Positions 15,502 through 24,694 are shown, numbered from the stretch's first letter. The stretch is 64,000 nucleotides of DNA from Candidatus Lokiarchaeota archaeon (GCA_014730275.1 WJIL01000016.1:1-64000); one strand, 5' to 3'. Notes: generated by a model from the letters alone, not told the origin. Numbers and translations are program-made.

Positions 15502-16704
15502 CTAGGTCTCACTTTCGCTCCTCTTTGCAGGGATGTAAGCCAGAATGGGAAACAGAATCAAAGACAAGAAGAACGGTGCCAATCTATTGATATCTTTTTC
15601 CGCCCCAAGCAGGAAAGCTGCTATTCCGCCTATCACCGAAAAAAGACCAGAGAATGACCTAGCGCTTTCTATGACTCCTTGTGCTTCTCCACGTCTGGTA
15701 TCTTCGGAATGGCCAGCCGCTAGTGAAACAGAAGATACTGAAATGAGTGGCCAGATTGGGAATATCCAGACCAAAGCTGCTGTAATGGGATGGTTCAAGA
15801 TTCCTAGAAGAAAGAGGCCAAGATTTCCAGCCATACCCAGTCTGAGTGCGAACGAATCACCGATTTGATCTGTTAGCTTTCCATAGCCAAATGATCCAAT
15901 AGCCCCCGCTAATCCGCTGAGTGCACTGATCATGCCTATCCAGAAGCTCTGCTTGTCATAAATCTCGTACATTTTTACTTGAAAAAGGGGCAGGAATACT
16001 CCCCGACCCACACTGATGAGGAGAATCGCTAGTGTGACCTGAAAAAGAACTGGCTTCATGTTCCGAAGGCTTTCAAGGATTCCTCTTCTTGGAGGAGCTT
16101 CAGTTTCTACATCCTCCTCTTGAAATAACATGAGAAAAACCAGCATCGCTATGATATGGATTCCCGCAGTGAACAGGAATGTAAGATGAAGTGGCCAGAT
16201 GTCCCAGAGATAGCCAATGAAGAGTCCGCCCAATCCCCATCCTGCTGAAGAAAACAGAAAAAAAGATCCAATATTGGATGCTCTTCGTTCCTCCTTCTGT
16301 TCCATCAGGGTAATAGTGGCGTTGCGCACAGGATTGTATAGTGACGTAAACAATGAAGCTAGCATATACGCAAAGAGCAAGATTGCCAAGTGGAACATCC
16401 CTGAACCCGCCACCAGCTCAGTGAGGGGAAAAAGAATGGTGAATCCCGCCTGCCCTATCATGGATATAGCGAGTAATTTCTTTCTAGATGCAAACATATC
16501 CGATACCCAGCCCCATACCCACGAGAGCGAGATTGCTGTAATGGCAACTAGTGTTCTGCATAGAGAGCTTGCTATGAAGCCATACAAATCATACACATAA
16601 AGTGGAATGAACGTGAAATAAAGCGATAATACAAACCCACCTGTAATCTGCATTGGGACCAGTGCAAATCCGCTTCTAGTCGTTAGAATGGATCTTTCGG
16701 TCAT
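15502..16704 (-). CDS. MFS transporter
   Basis: This is a 400-residue major facilitator protein with about twelve helices. The cytosolic motifs GWVSDMFASRKK (after helix 2) and GYGKLTDQIGD (after helix 8) are the two half-repeats of the family. A central charged loop (LFQEEDVETEAPPRRG) joins the halves. The start ATG has GAGGGG about 6 nt upstream. It is not closely similar to the MFS protein next to it. The substrate is unknown. Confidence 0.82.
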   Translation of the reverse strand: MTERSILTTRSGFALVPMQITGGFVLSLYFTFIPLYVYDLYGFIASSLCRTLVAITAISLSWVWGWVSDMFASRKKLLAISMIGQAGFTILFPLTELVAGSGMFHLAILLFAYMLASLFTSLYNPVRNATITLMEQKEERRASNIGSFFLFSSAGWGLGGLFIGYLWDIWPLHLTFLFTAGIHIIAMLVFLMLFQEEDVETEAPPRRGILESLRNMKPVLFQVTLAILLISVGRGVFLPLFQVKMYEIYDKQSFWIGMISALSGLAGAIGSFGYGKLTDQIGDSFALRLGMAGNLGLFLLGILNHPITAALVWIFPIWPLISVSSVSLAAGHSEDTRRGEAQGVIESARSFSGLFSVIGGIAAFLLGAEKDINRLAPFFLSLILFPILAYIPAKRSESET

Positions 16705-16789
16705 CTCGGCCCCTCATTGCTATTACTGTTAGGTTGGCCTCACCTGTCGCAGGCTATGGCTCGTTCTGCCCATTACGAGCTTCTCTGGT

Positions 16790-17926
16790 TCAGATAGAAT
16801 CGATTTCTTCAATCTTAGCGATAATCTCACTCGGAAGCTGTGGCATACCAGTTGGTTTCTGCATTAAGTGAATGGGTGTAGGTGCAGCTGGGCCTCTAAC
16901 CATATGGTATATCTGGCCCATATTCTGTTCTGCAACGATAATATGCTCGACTTCTGCAGCCAAATTAGCAACGATTTCCTCTGGGAATGGCCATACGGTT
17001 TTGAGTCTCAACATACCCGCCTTGATACCTTCTTCTCTAACCTCTCGGATGGCTTTTCGCCCGCTGCGTGATGGTGTTCCATAGGCAATCAATGCTATGT
17101 CTGCATCATCAAGCATGAACTCCTCAACTTCAACAATATCGTCCATATGATCGAGAATCTTGTGATTGAGACGGGTAATCAATTGCATCTGAACATCTTC
17201 GGCATCAGTAGGATATCCACGCTCATCGTGAGTAAGACCTGTGGCATAGAACTGATATTCTGAGCCAAATATAGCCATAGGCGGAATCTGATCCTCGTCC
17301 GGCTTGAATGGTAGATACTCAGACGGATCAACAGTTGGTTGCTTTCGATTTACGATTTCTATGTCATCTTGGTCGGGGATGACAAGACGTTCCCTCATGT
17401 GACCTACAGTTTCATCCGCTAGTACAAATACGGGAACCCTGTATTTTTCAGCCAAGTTGAACGCTTTCACTGTTTGATCGAACATTTCCTGAACTGAAGC
17501 TGGAGTAAGGGCGATGATTTGGTAGTCTCCATGACTACCCCACTTAGCCTGCATGACGTCACCTTGCTGCCCTCGCGTTGGCTGCCCTGTGCTTGGTGCA
17601 CCCCTCATGATATTGACCAGCACCAAGGGCGTTTCGGTCATTACAGCCAGACCTATTGCCTCATTCATGAGACTAACACCAGGTCCAGATGTTGCAGTCA
17701 TAGATTTCGTACCCGTCCATGATGCCCCTATGACGCTGGTAATCGAAGCAATCTCATCCTCGTATTGCACATATGAGCCACCAATTTCTGGCATCCGTTG
17801 AGACATGCGTTCAGCTATTTCCGTAGCTGGTGTAATTGGATATCCACCGAAATACCTGCAACCCGCATGGAGCGCGCCTTCGGCACATGCGATATCGCCC
17901 ATTGTAAACATTGTTTGCTCAGGCAT
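16790..17926 (-). CDS. korA: 2-oxoacid:ferredoxin oxidoreductase alpha subunit
   Basis: This 378-residue alpha subunit of 2-oxoglutarate-type (KorA) or related 2-oxoacid:ferredoxin oxidoreductase contributes to oxidising a 2-oxoacid to acyl-CoA with reduced ferredoxin. Signature segments are CRYFGGYPITPATEI near the start, ATSGPGVSLMNEAIGLAVMTETP, and MRGAPSTGQPT. It follows the ferredoxin subunit by 3 bases. The beta (thiamine diphosphate) and gamma subunits expected next to it are absent, so they must be elsewhere or be shared. Confidence 0.9.
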   Translation of the reverse strand: MPEQTMFTMGDIACAEGALHAGCRYFGGYPITPATEIAERMSQRMPEIGGSYVQYEDEIASITSVIGASWTGTKSMTATSGPGVSLMNEAIGLAVMTETPLVLVNIMRGAPSTGQPTRGQQGDVMQAKWGSHGDYQIIALTPASVQEMFDQTVKAFNLAEKYRVPVFVLADETVGHMRERLVIPDQDDIEIVNRKQPTVDPSEYLPFKPDEDQIPPMAIFGSEYQFYATGLTHDERGYPTDAEDVQMQLITRLNHKILDHMDDIVEVEEFMLDDADIALIAYGTPSRSGRKAIREVREEGIKAGMLRLKTVWPFPEEIVANLAAEVEHIIVAEQNMGQIYHMVRGPAAPTPIHLMQKPTGMPQLPSEIIAKIEEIDSI

Positions 17927-17929
17927 TAG

Positions 17930-18274
17930 CTAGTCCTCCTCGTCTTCTTCCTGCTCAAATTCAGGAATGAGCGTTCCCTTCTCCAACTCACCTTTCTCGT
18001 AGGCTTCTCTTGCTTCATCTCTTTCGGACAAGAAAATTGCCATATCCGGGCATATTCGCTCACAGAATTCGCAATTCACACAGGAATCGATGTCACAAGC
18101 CGTGACGGGATGATATCCCTTTTCGTTGTATTTGCTCTCATCGATACAGAGTACGTCTTTTGGACAAAATTCAGTGCATAGTTCACATTGCTTGCACTGT
18201 TCCTGTAGAATAACAAGCACCTTGTCGCGCTTTCTCGGCGGTTTTGGAGTGATTGGCTCTCGAGTACTAGACAC
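17930..18274 (-). CDS. korD: 2-oxoacid:ferredoxin oxidoreductase delta (ferredoxin) subunit
   Basis: This 114-residue subunit carries two [4Fe-4S] clusters: Cys27/30/33/37 (CKQCELCTEFCP) and Cys65/68/71/75 (CVNCEFCERICP). The start is GTG 18274, with AAGGAG about 9 nt upstream. The C-terminal 35 residues are acidic and highly charged. It forms an operon with korA and would carry electrons from the thiamine site to ferredoxin. The beta and gamma genes are missing from this locus. Confidence 0.87.
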   Translation of the reverse strand: MSSTREPITPKPPRKRDKVLVILQEQCKQCELCTEFCPKDVLCIDESKYNEKGYHPVTACDIDSCVNCEFCERICPDMAIFLSERDEAREAYEKGELEKGTLIPEFEQEEDEED

Positions 18275-18491
18275 AACGTATTTCTCCTTGGTCGCTCAGA
18301 AGTTTTGGTGTAACCCAAAGCTCTACCAGGTCGGCCTGATTGTATCGCTGAAGACGGAGTATTTGAGAATATTGGTATCCTCACAATATTCATTCTTACA
18401 TTCAATTGGATGCTTGTTCTTTTCCCTGCCCATAGCAGTTAAGAGGAACGGGTGTGAGCATATGGTGTACCTCTCGTTGGAGCGATAGCGT

Positions 18492-18956
18492 GTGCCTGAC
18501 GAAATTCCACCACAGGATGAGTTAGAACAGTCCATCAAGGGAAAGACCTTGCGTGTATACTGGTATATGCTCCGCCATCCCGAGCCGATGACTGCTCGAG
18601 AGATACAACATGGAACCGATCTTTCAAGCCCTTCATTATCCATGCATCATTTGGAGAAGATGAAGGACATTGGACTTGTGGACAAAGATCGCCATGGCAG
18701 ATATAGTGTTAGAAGAGACATTCGAGTAGGGATGTTGAAGCAGTTTATCGGCAGAGGCCGCTTGATGGTCCCACGATATCTTTTCTATGCCACATTTTAC
18801 TCTTCGCTGACTGCAGCACTTGCTACATTGCTGTGGCGCTTTACCGATTGGTATTCTGTCTTGCTACTGCTTCTTATGGCATCAGTCTGTGGGGTTCTGT
18901 GGTATGAAGCATTCCGAATATGGAGAAATGTTCCGTTCCCGGAGGAAGAAGAATGA
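18492..18956 (+). CDS. Membrane-anchored winged-helix regulator
   Basis: This 154-residue protein starts at GTG 18492. Residues 18-80 form an ArsR/MarR-like winged helix (MTAREIQHGTDLSSPSLSMH followed by LEKMKDIGLVDKDRHGRYSV). Two membrane helices follow (about 93-115 and 120-140). This one-component architecture, DNA-binding head plus membrane pair, is common in archaea. It is translationally coupled (ATGA) to the surface protein downstream, which it may regulate or sense with. Confidence 0.72.
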   Translation: MPDEIPPQDELEQSIKGKTLRVYWYMLRHPEPMTAREIQHGTDLSSPSLSMHHLEKMKDIGLVDKDRHGRYSVRRDIRVGMLKQFIGRGRLMVPRYLFYATFYSSLTAALATLLWRFTDWYSVLLLLLMASVCGVLWYEAFRIWRNVPFPEEEE

Positions 18957-19969
18957 AACTGACAAATCGCATTTCACATAATCTCAATTCAAATAGACAT
19001 AGTGCGTATCATAACCCGATAGCTAGTCCTATTCGTCTATGGTCAAGATCAAGAGCTCGCAAAATTGCAGTCCTATTTCTGGCTTTATTCGTGGTTTTTG
19101 CATCACCTCTTCTCTTGACTTCGGGTCTAATGGAATCAATTCCGGGAAGTAACAATCCAATTACAGGAATAGCTGCGGAACCCCCTCAAGTTAATTTGAC
19201 GTACTACTCTCTGTGGAATGAAACCCAGCGACCTGTTGAAGACGACGGTGATGTACTCATTGGTGATTACATAGTGATAAATGCAACATGGTCACCTGAC
19301 ACCAATATCACAGGAACGGCACTTGAAATTCATGCACCTGCAATACCGACGACTGTTTCTGAAGTGAGCAACTCCAGTAGCATAGAAATCAATACACGCA
19401 GGCTAGGCAACAATGCCACCTGTACAATCAATGCTACTGCTTGGTGGGGAGACGGATATCTAATTAGAAAGATCTACTATGATGTTTTTATCGGAAACTT
19501 CTTTGTCCCTCACCTAGAACTGGAGCAGCCTAACGGCGGTGAGGTCTGGACAGGAGCCAACAATGTTACGTGGACAGCTTCAGATAATAATCTGGAAGAG
19601 AACCTCACATTCGAGGTGCTTCTCTCATCAGACGGAGGTAAAACCTTCCAGCTACTTGGTGCAGGTTTGAACAGAACATGGTTCGAGTGGAATTGTACTG
19701 GCTTCCTCAATTTGACTACGTACAAAATTCAGGTTCGGGCAACCGATGGAATCTACATCGTGTCGGATCAATCTGACAGTACCTTTACAGCAGGAGATAT
19801 CTATGTGCCCCCTTCAACCACTACCACAACAACTACCCATACTGAAACTACTACAACGACGGGCCCACCGGGCTTATCTCCACAAATTGGAGCTATGATT
19901 GCAGTGATTATCGTGGGCAGCGCTTTCCTTGCTGTGGGAGTCTACTATCTTGCGAAAACGAGAATCTAG
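18953..19969 (+). CDS. Surface protein with Thr-rich stalk and C-terminal membrane anchor
   Basis: This is a 338-residue secreted membrane protein. ATG 18953 overlaps the stop of the upstream gene. A basic N-terminus leads into a hydrophobic segment (about 36-60, KIAVLFLALFVVFASPLLL) acting as signal or anchor. The extracellular part (60-290) is rich in Asn-x-Thr/Ser sites and beta strands, with an Ig-like piece near LEQPNGGEVWTGANNVTW. A Thr-rich stalk (about 292-315) precedes a C-terminal membrane helix (about 318-338). The same stalk-plus-anchor design occurs at 60576. The ligand is unknown. Confidence 0.75.
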   Translation: MKLTNRISHNLNSNRHSAYHNPIASPIRLWSRSRARKIAVLFLALFVVFASPLLLTSGLMESIPGSNNPITGIAAEPPQVNLTYYSLWNETQRPVEDDGDVLIGDYIVINATWSPDTNITGTALEIHAPAIPTTVSEVSNSSSIEINTRRLGNNATCTINATAWWGDGYLIRKIYYDVFIGNFFVPHLELEQPNGGEVWTGANNVTWTASDNNLEENLTFEVLLSSDGGKTFQLLGAGLNRTWFEWNCTGFLNLTTYKIQVRATDGIYIVSDQSDSTFTAGDIYVPPSTTTTTTTHTETTTTTGPPGLSPQIGAMIAVIIVGSAFLAVGVYYLAKTRI

Positions 19970-19972
19970 TGA

Positions 19973-20872
19973 TCAACCAAGTATCTTGTCGATGAGTGGT
20001 TGCGTATTGACTACGTGCTTGTTGAGTCCCACTTCTTCTGGTTCCAACCCCATGGCCAACCCAAGTAGCTGAGTATAGTAGAGAACCGGTAACGTGTATT
20101 TCTTCTCTTCAAGCTCCTTGTTCAATTGGGCCTGAGAAACCTCGAATTGAAGATGGCAGAATGAGCATACATTGACAACACAGTCTGCCTCGGCTGTTAG
20201 CATGTTGTCAATCTTCTCCTTGGCCATGTCCACGCTCACAGCAACTTGGCTTCCTCTGACGCCTCCCCCTGCTCCACAGCACATATCTTTGTCGCGATAC
20301 TTGACAGACTCTGCCCCCGTTGCCTCAATCAACTCATCCAAGAAAGTATGTCGTTGCGTTTTCTCCCACGGCCGATTCTTGCTTGGCTTCAATAGATGAC
20401 AACCGTAGTGAGCAGCTACTTTGATACCTTCCAAAGGTCGCTTAACCGCGTTCTTGACTTCTTCAAGCCCTAGTTCGTTGATAACTTCTATAATGTGCTT
20501 TGCAGCTACATTTCCCTCGAAGTTTATTCCCATACCTCGGAAAACCTTCTTCACTTCATCGAGTCGTTCTGGATGTTCATTCAATTCAGCTAGTGCTTCT
20601 TTGAAGGTTCCATAACAACCGTTACAACCCGTGACTAGATCATGTCCTGTTTTTTCAGCCAGTGCCAAGTTCCGTGTTGACAAAGCAAGCCATGTGGGTT
20701 CATCGAAGGAACGAATGACTCCCGGGGCAGGACAACAACTGGCTCCCTCTAGTTCTTCCAGTTCAATTCCAAGCTTGGGAAGGACTATGCGTATGCTTTT
20801 CTCTACATTTGGAAACCGATTTGGCATTACACAACCTAAGAAGAAACTATATCGTCGTTTAGTATCAGACAT
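19973..20872 (-). CDS. HdrB-like CCG-domain protein (pair 1)
   Basis: This 299-residue homologue of heterodisulfide reductase subunit B has both CCG domains complete: Cys14, Cys46-47, Cys83/86 and Cys158, Cys198-199, Cys236/239. These ligate the two non-cubane [4Fe-4S] clusters that reduce disulfides in methanogen HdrB. The start ATG overlaps the HdrC stop by one base. This lineage is not known to use CoM-CoB, so the true acceptor is open. No membrane segment is seen; it should act in the cytosol with an HdrA. Confidence 0.85.
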   Translation of the reverse strand: MSDTKRRYSFFLGCVMPNRFPNVEKSIRIVLPKLGIELEELEGASCCPAPGVIRSFDEPTWLALSTRNLALAEKTGHDLVTGCNGCYGTFKEALAELNEHPERLDEVKKVFRGMGINFEGNVAAKHIIEVINELGLEEVKNAVKRPLEGIKVAAHYGCHLLKPSKNRPWEKTQRHTFLDELIEATGAESVKYRDKDMCCGAGGGVRGSQVAVSVDMAKEKIDNMLTAEADCVVNVCSFCHLQFEVSQAQLNKELEEKKYTLPVLYYTQLLGLAMGLEPEEVGLNKHVVNTQPLIDKILG

Positions 20873-21420
20873 TATTCTCCCTCCTCTGATTCTTGCCCCT
20901 CAATCAGTTTCTGAAAACCTGTACGCTTCATTATTTTCTTGACATCCTCGAGAGCATCTTCATGTTGATGCACTGTGGGAGGTATTTCTGGAATTTCGAG
21001 TTCCTTCCTCATTTCATGATTAGCTTCATCGAGTGGTACTGCATGACCTGTTTCAAGGAGTTTTTTGGAGGCCTTCCGGTGTCCCGGTAGCATGTATCCT
21101 TCATCGGCTGCCATATTCCTCATGATAATGATGGCATCAGTTACTTTGATTTGTCTTGGACAGCGTTCAAGACAAGTAAGGCAAGTTGTGCACAACCACA
21201 AATCAGGACTACTCAACACTTCGTCTTTCAAACCTAGTAGAGCTTTCCGGATGATTTCGCGTGTTCTGAAGGCTGTTCTTCTTCCACTCGGGCAGACACT
21301 GGAGCATGTACCACATTGCATACAGGTTCTGATTCGATTAGCCCCCGCATCAACTACCTCTTGAATAAATCCTATGTCTACATTCTCTGAGCGTATTGTA
21401 TCACGATTGATGTCTGCCAT
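20872..21420 (-). CDS. HdrC-like ferredoxin subunit (pair 1)
   Basis: This 182-residue HdrC homologue has two [4Fe-4S] motifs: Cys33/36/39/43 (CMQCGTCSSVCP) and Cys77/80/83/87 (CTTCLTCLERCP). ATG 21420 is chosen over an in-frame GTG at 21450 because AGAGGT lies about 7 nt upstream. It would relay electrons from HdrA to the HdrB encoded immediately downstream. The C-terminal helical part has the usual HAVPLDE segment seen in all three HdrC-like proteins of this region. Confidence 0.85.
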   Translation of the reverse strand: MADINRDTIRSENVDIGFIQEVVDAGANRIRTCMQCGTCSSVCPSGRRTAFRTREIIRKALLGLKDEVLSSPDLWLCTTCLTCLERCPRQIKVTDAIIIMRNMAADEGYMLPGHRKASKKLLETGHAVPLDEANHEMRKELEIPEIPPTVHQHEDALEDVKKIMKRTGFQKLIEGQESEEGE

Positions 21421-21508
21421 CAGGTAACCTCTGAACGGATAGTGATGCACAGCATCTCTGCTCGATTGTTATAAGGGTTCAGAAGCAGGAACAGAAACTC
21501 AGCTCGAT

Positions 21509-22585
21509 TTACTGATAGTTGTACTCTGCTAGTGAGAGTAATCCCCTGTTGCCAATTCTGACATTCGTCAATCCCTCTTCCTCTGCTACCTTCTTTGCTA
21601 CTTCTGCGTGTTTCCTGCTTGTTCTTGGCAAATCGGACATCACGTGGTGGGGTTGAAATCCAAGTAGTGCTGTCGGGATTGAAGAATCGCACTCCGCTAC
21701 GAAACTGGCAATACGCCTGACTTCTTCAAGCCCAACATATCCTGGTATCAGTAGAATGCTGGCGACAAGGAATGTATTTTCGCTTTGAAATCCCTTTTCC
21801 GCAAGAATGCGAAAATTGCGTATTACCGCTTCATTAGAGGTACCAGTTAAAGCTTGATAGACTTGAGATGTCATGGCTTTCAAGTCGAACTTGATTGTAC
21901 CACCACTTTGAAGCAAAATGTCCGCTATATCGTTCAAGTACTTCCGCGAAATCTTGCCGTTGGTTTCATAGCAGACACGAACTTGACGGTTCTCATTGAG
22001 TAAGCGTGAAACGGTTATGGAGTGCTTTGCATTACACGAAGGATCTCCGCCAAAGTAGCAAACACAAGCTGTGTTCTCGTCAGCTACACCCGCCAGCTCC
22101 TGGGGTGTCATCAGCGGTTCACCTTGAGCCATCATTTGGCGGTAGCTTGTATTCTGGCAGAACAGGCAATCCGAATTACAAGATCCATAGAATACTGCAA
22201 GGTTTTTGAGCCGAGAATTCCACTGGTCGATTTTCTGATTTCGTACAGGACAAACCCAATCGGCTACACAGTTTGTAGGGAGTGGATCAAAATACCAGCG
22301 AACGACAGCCTTCTCTCCATATTTATGAACGACAGTGCCATCTTGGACTTGACGAAGATGGCAGAATCCCGTATCCCCCTCATTCATTTTGCAATGATTA
22401 CTGCACTCCCCACACACAACTTGACCGTCAGAGGGTATCTTGCCTACTAATGCCTCATCTTGGCGTAGCCTTCTATGTTGTTCCATGCTATGGCCCATTC
22501 GTTCGGAGCCTTCTGCGAGGCACTCTGGGCAATAGCCTATGGATTGGGATACTATCCTGTTCTGGTGGTTAGGGCATCTCATCAT
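21509..22585 (-). CDS. Radical SAM protein, PflA-like, with N-terminal Cys motifs
   Basis: This is a 358-residue radical SAM enzyme. The [4Fe-4S]/SAM motif is CNSDCLFC near residues 134-141. The N-terminal 120 residues carry several Cys pairs (CPNH, CPEC, CGECSNHC, CHL), possibly a zinc or extra iron-sulfur site. The barrel shows CYFGGDPSC and CYETNGK, as in activase-like proteins of the AmmeMemoRadiSam/PflA group. The substrate is unknown. It sits between two divergent HdrB/HdrC pairs. Confidence 0.78.
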   Translation of the reverse strand: MMRCPNHQNRIVSQSIGYCPECLAEGSERMGHSMEQHRRLRQDEALVGKIPSDGQVVCGECSNHCKMNEGDTGFCHLRQVQDGTVVHKYGEKAVVRWYFDPLPTNCVADWVCPVRNQKIDQWNSRLKNLAVFYGSCNSDCLFCQNTSYRQMMAQGEPLMTPQELAGVADENTACVCYFGGDPSCNAKHSITVSRLLNENRQVRVCYETNGKISRKYLNDIADILLQSGGTIKFDLKAMTSQVYQALTGTSNEAVIRNFRILAEKGFQSENTFLVASILLIPGYVGLEEVRRIASFVAECDSSIPTALLGFQPHHVMSDLPRTSRKHAEVAKKVAEEEGLTNVRIGNRGLLSLAEYNYQ

Positions 22586-22651
22586 CTGATTACTCTCAAG
22601 CTGATTGGATGAATTTTGTCCTTCCGAACAACCATGTAAAAACCGTTTTAT

Positions 22652-23278
22652 GTGCTGATACTTCTAAATGCTCCACAGTCGGTGCATGGATTGACAGCCT
22701 CTGAAGAAAACTCTGTTGTAGATGTCGACGAAGTTGACATGGATTTCGTTGATTTGATAAAGAAAGCAGGCGGTCCCAACGTCCAGAGTTGCTATCAGTG
22801 CGGTACATGCAGTGGTAGCTGTCCTGCTGGGGCAAGGACCAACTATCTTGTTCGTGACATCATAAGAAAAGCATTGCTTGGTTTGAAAGAGGAATGTGTT
22901 TCAGTTACCGAACTATGGTATTGCACAACTTGCTACGCTTGTACTGATAGATGTCCACAGGATGTGAAACCCACTGATGTGATTAAGGCTATCAGGAATA
23001 TTGCCGTCGCAGAAGGACACATGTTATCAAACCACCAGAAGGTTGCAGTCAAGGTCATCGAGACCGGACATGCTGTTCCACTAGACAAAGAGATGTGGCA
23101 GCAATTGAGAGAAAAAGTTGGATTGGAACCTATTCCTCCGAATGCAAGTGCCAACCCATGGGCTGCAGAGGAGGTCAAGAAATTGAGTGAAATCTGTGGT
23201 TTCGACAAACTCATTGGATATGAGGAGTTCCTGAAAGCAGAAGAAGAGAAAAAGAAAAAGAAGAAGAAGGAGGGCTGA
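22652..23278 (+). CDS. HdrC-like ferredoxin subunit (pair 2)
   Basis: This 208-residue HdrC homologue has two [4Fe-4S] motifs, CYQCGTCSGSCP and CTTCYACTDRCP. The start is uncertain: GTG 22652, GTG 22682 and TTG 22691 are all in frame and none has a clear ribosome site; homology begins near residue 28. The C-terminus ends in a striking run of Lys after EEE (KKKKKKK), absent from the other HdrC proteins here. HdrB follows after 4 bases. Confidence 0.83.
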   Translation: MLILLNAPQSVHGLTASEENSVVDVDEVDMDFVDLIKKAGGPNVQSCYQCGTCSGSCPAGARTNYLVRDIIRKALLGLKEECVSVTELWYCTTCYACTDRCPQDVKPTDVIKAIRNIAVAEGHMLSNHQKVAVKVIETGHAVPLDKEMWQQLREKVGLEPIPPNASANPWAAEEVKKLSEICGFDKLIGYEEFLKAEEEKKKKKKKEG

Positions 23279-23282
23279 AACG

Positions 23283-24194
23283 ATGACTGATGAACCTGCC
23301 TTTATGCACTTTCTCGGATGCATTATTCCACATAGGTATCCAAGTGTAGAGCGCGCTACGAGATTGATTTTTCCTGATTTGGGAATGAAGCTTTTGGACA
23401 TGGAAGGTGCAACTTGTTGTCCAGCTCCCGGAGTTTTTGGTTCCTTTGACCGCGTAACTTGGGCAACGGTTGCTGCTAGAAACCTGACCATTGCAGAGGA
23501 GAGTGGTCATCCGATAACCACTGGTTGTAACGGTTGTTTCGCTAGCCTCTGGGAAGCAAATCACGAACTCAAAGAGGATGACGAACTACGAGAGAAGGTA
23601 AACAACAATCTTGCAGAAATCGACCGGGAGTTCAAAGGAACGATTGAAGTTACTCATTATGTAGATGCGCTGTACGATACTGCTGGCTTAGAAAAGATAC
23701 GGGAACAAGTAAGTAGGCCCTTTGAAGGTGTGAGAATCGCACTACATCCTGGCTGCCATTGGATGCGTCCAAAGCTCGTCAAGCAGAAAGACGAAAGCGA
23801 ACGCCCCCATATCTTTAGAGATGTATGTGAGACCACAGGGGCGGAATATGTTCCCTACAAGGACGAACTGATGTGTTGTGGAGCCGGAGGTGCTGTTCGG
23901 ACAGCTGATCTTGAAGTTGCACTGGATTTCACAAAGCAGAAATTCGATAGTATCCTCGAAGCGGGTGGTGCTGACCTTATAGTTACACCGTGCCCATTCT
24001 GCCAACTACAGCTTGATCTTGGCCAGGTGGAGATACAGAAGCACTTTGGTGAGGAATACGTGTTTGATGTGATGCATGTGTCCGAATTCTTGGCTCTTGC
24101 TTTCGGTCATGAACCGGACGATTTTGGACTGGATACACATCTTCAATACATGCAGCGCAAGAGTGAGCCCAACTGGGCCCAGATTCTGATGTAA
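23283..24194 (+). CDS. HdrB-like CCG-domain protein (pair 2)
   Basis: This 303-residue HdrB homologue has both CCG domains intact: GCIIPHRY, ATCCPAPG, TGCNGC in the first half and HPGCH, LMCCGAGG, TPCPFC in the second. It is closest in these motifs to the HdrB-like protein at 19973 (CCPAP, CCGAGG) rather than to the one at 29894 (CCGTV, CCGSP). It is probably co-translated with the HdrC just upstream. No HdrA follows; the nearest is 1.7 kb downstream. Confidence 0.85.
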   Translation: MTDEPAFMHFLGCIIPHRYPSVERATRLIFPDLGMKLLDMEGATCCPAPGVFGSFDRVTWATVAARNLTIAEESGHPITTGCNGCFASLWEANHELKEDDELREKVNNNLAEIDREFKGTIEVTHYVDALYDTAGLEKIREQVSRPFEGVRIALHPGCHWMRPKLVKQKDESERPHIFRDVCETTGAEYVPYKDELMCCGAGGAVRTADLEVALDFTKQKFDSILEAGGADLIVTPCPFCQLQLDLGQVEIQKHFGEEYVFDVMHVSEFLALAFGHEPDDFGLDTHLQYMQRKSEPNWAQILM

Positions 24195-24291
24195 CACCGA
24201 TTACACAGAATCCTCCCTGTTAGTTAGGCGCGGGTGAAATCAAAAACCGATGCCTTTGTATTGCCAAATGAGTACCGTAAGGTGCATTACC

Positions 24292-24618
24292 ATGACAAAA
24301 GTAGATTACGAGCTTTTCGTAGCAGATCCTGGTGACGGGTATGGAGTTAAGTTTGCGCTTCGTACTGAATATAACAAGCAGCTTGTCAAATCAATCAAGG
24401 CGATGGACTGGGAGTTATCCCATCGAGGATGGGACAACTATGAGAATGTTTGGCGCTTTGATATCAACGATTATACTGTTGATGAGCTTCGTCGACTGGG
24501 TGTGGATGTCCCAGATTTAGAAATATGCAAACAAGCGGCTGAGGCTGTTTCAAGCGAAGATAGTGAATTACCCGATGATCCGTTTCCAGTAAAGGGCAAG
24601 CTTGAAGTTTTCGCATGA
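24292..24618 (+). CDS. Small protein with HARP-like DNA-binding segment, next to PCNA
   Basis: This 108-residue protein starts at ATG 24292, chosen because AAGGTG lies 7 nt upstream; two upstream in-frame ATGs are possible. Residues about 20-65, FALRTEYNKQLVKSIKAMDW followed by a YENVWRFDINDY segment, follow the pattern of the HARP domain found in SMARCAL1-type fork-remodelling proteins, here without a helicase. The extreme C-terminus KGKLEVFA resembles a degenerate PCNA-interacting peptide. A PCNA gene begins 76 bases downstream. Both family suggestions are weak and need a profile search. Confidence 0.6.
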   Translation: MTKVDYELFVADPGDGYGVKFALRTEYNKQLVKSIKAMDWELSHRGWDNYENVWRFDINDYTVDELRRLGVDVPDLEICKQAAEAVSSEDSELPDDPFPVKGKLEVFA

Positions 24619-24640
24619 CGAATTGCTGAATACACCCTTT

Positions 24641-24653
24641 GGGCTATAGGCCC
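24641..24653 (+). terminator. Possible terminator hairpin
   Basis: GGGC-TATAG-GCCC forms a short stem shortly after the stop of the HARP-like gene, followed by an AT-rich stretch. It may separate that transcript from PCNA. The stem is only 4 bp, so support is modest. Confidence 0.3.
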
Positions 24654-24655
24654 TT

Positions 24656-24682
24656 AATTACTGTCATACCAAGAGAGTAATT
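24656..24682. promoter_or_regulatory. Inverted repeat before second PCNA gene
   Basis: AATTACT and AGTAATT are perfect 7-bp arms separated by 13 bases, ending 12 bases before the PCNA GTG start and overlapping the likely promoter. It could be an operator or a chance AT-rich repeat. Confidence 0.35.
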
Positions 24683-24694
24683 GAGGTCTTTAGC

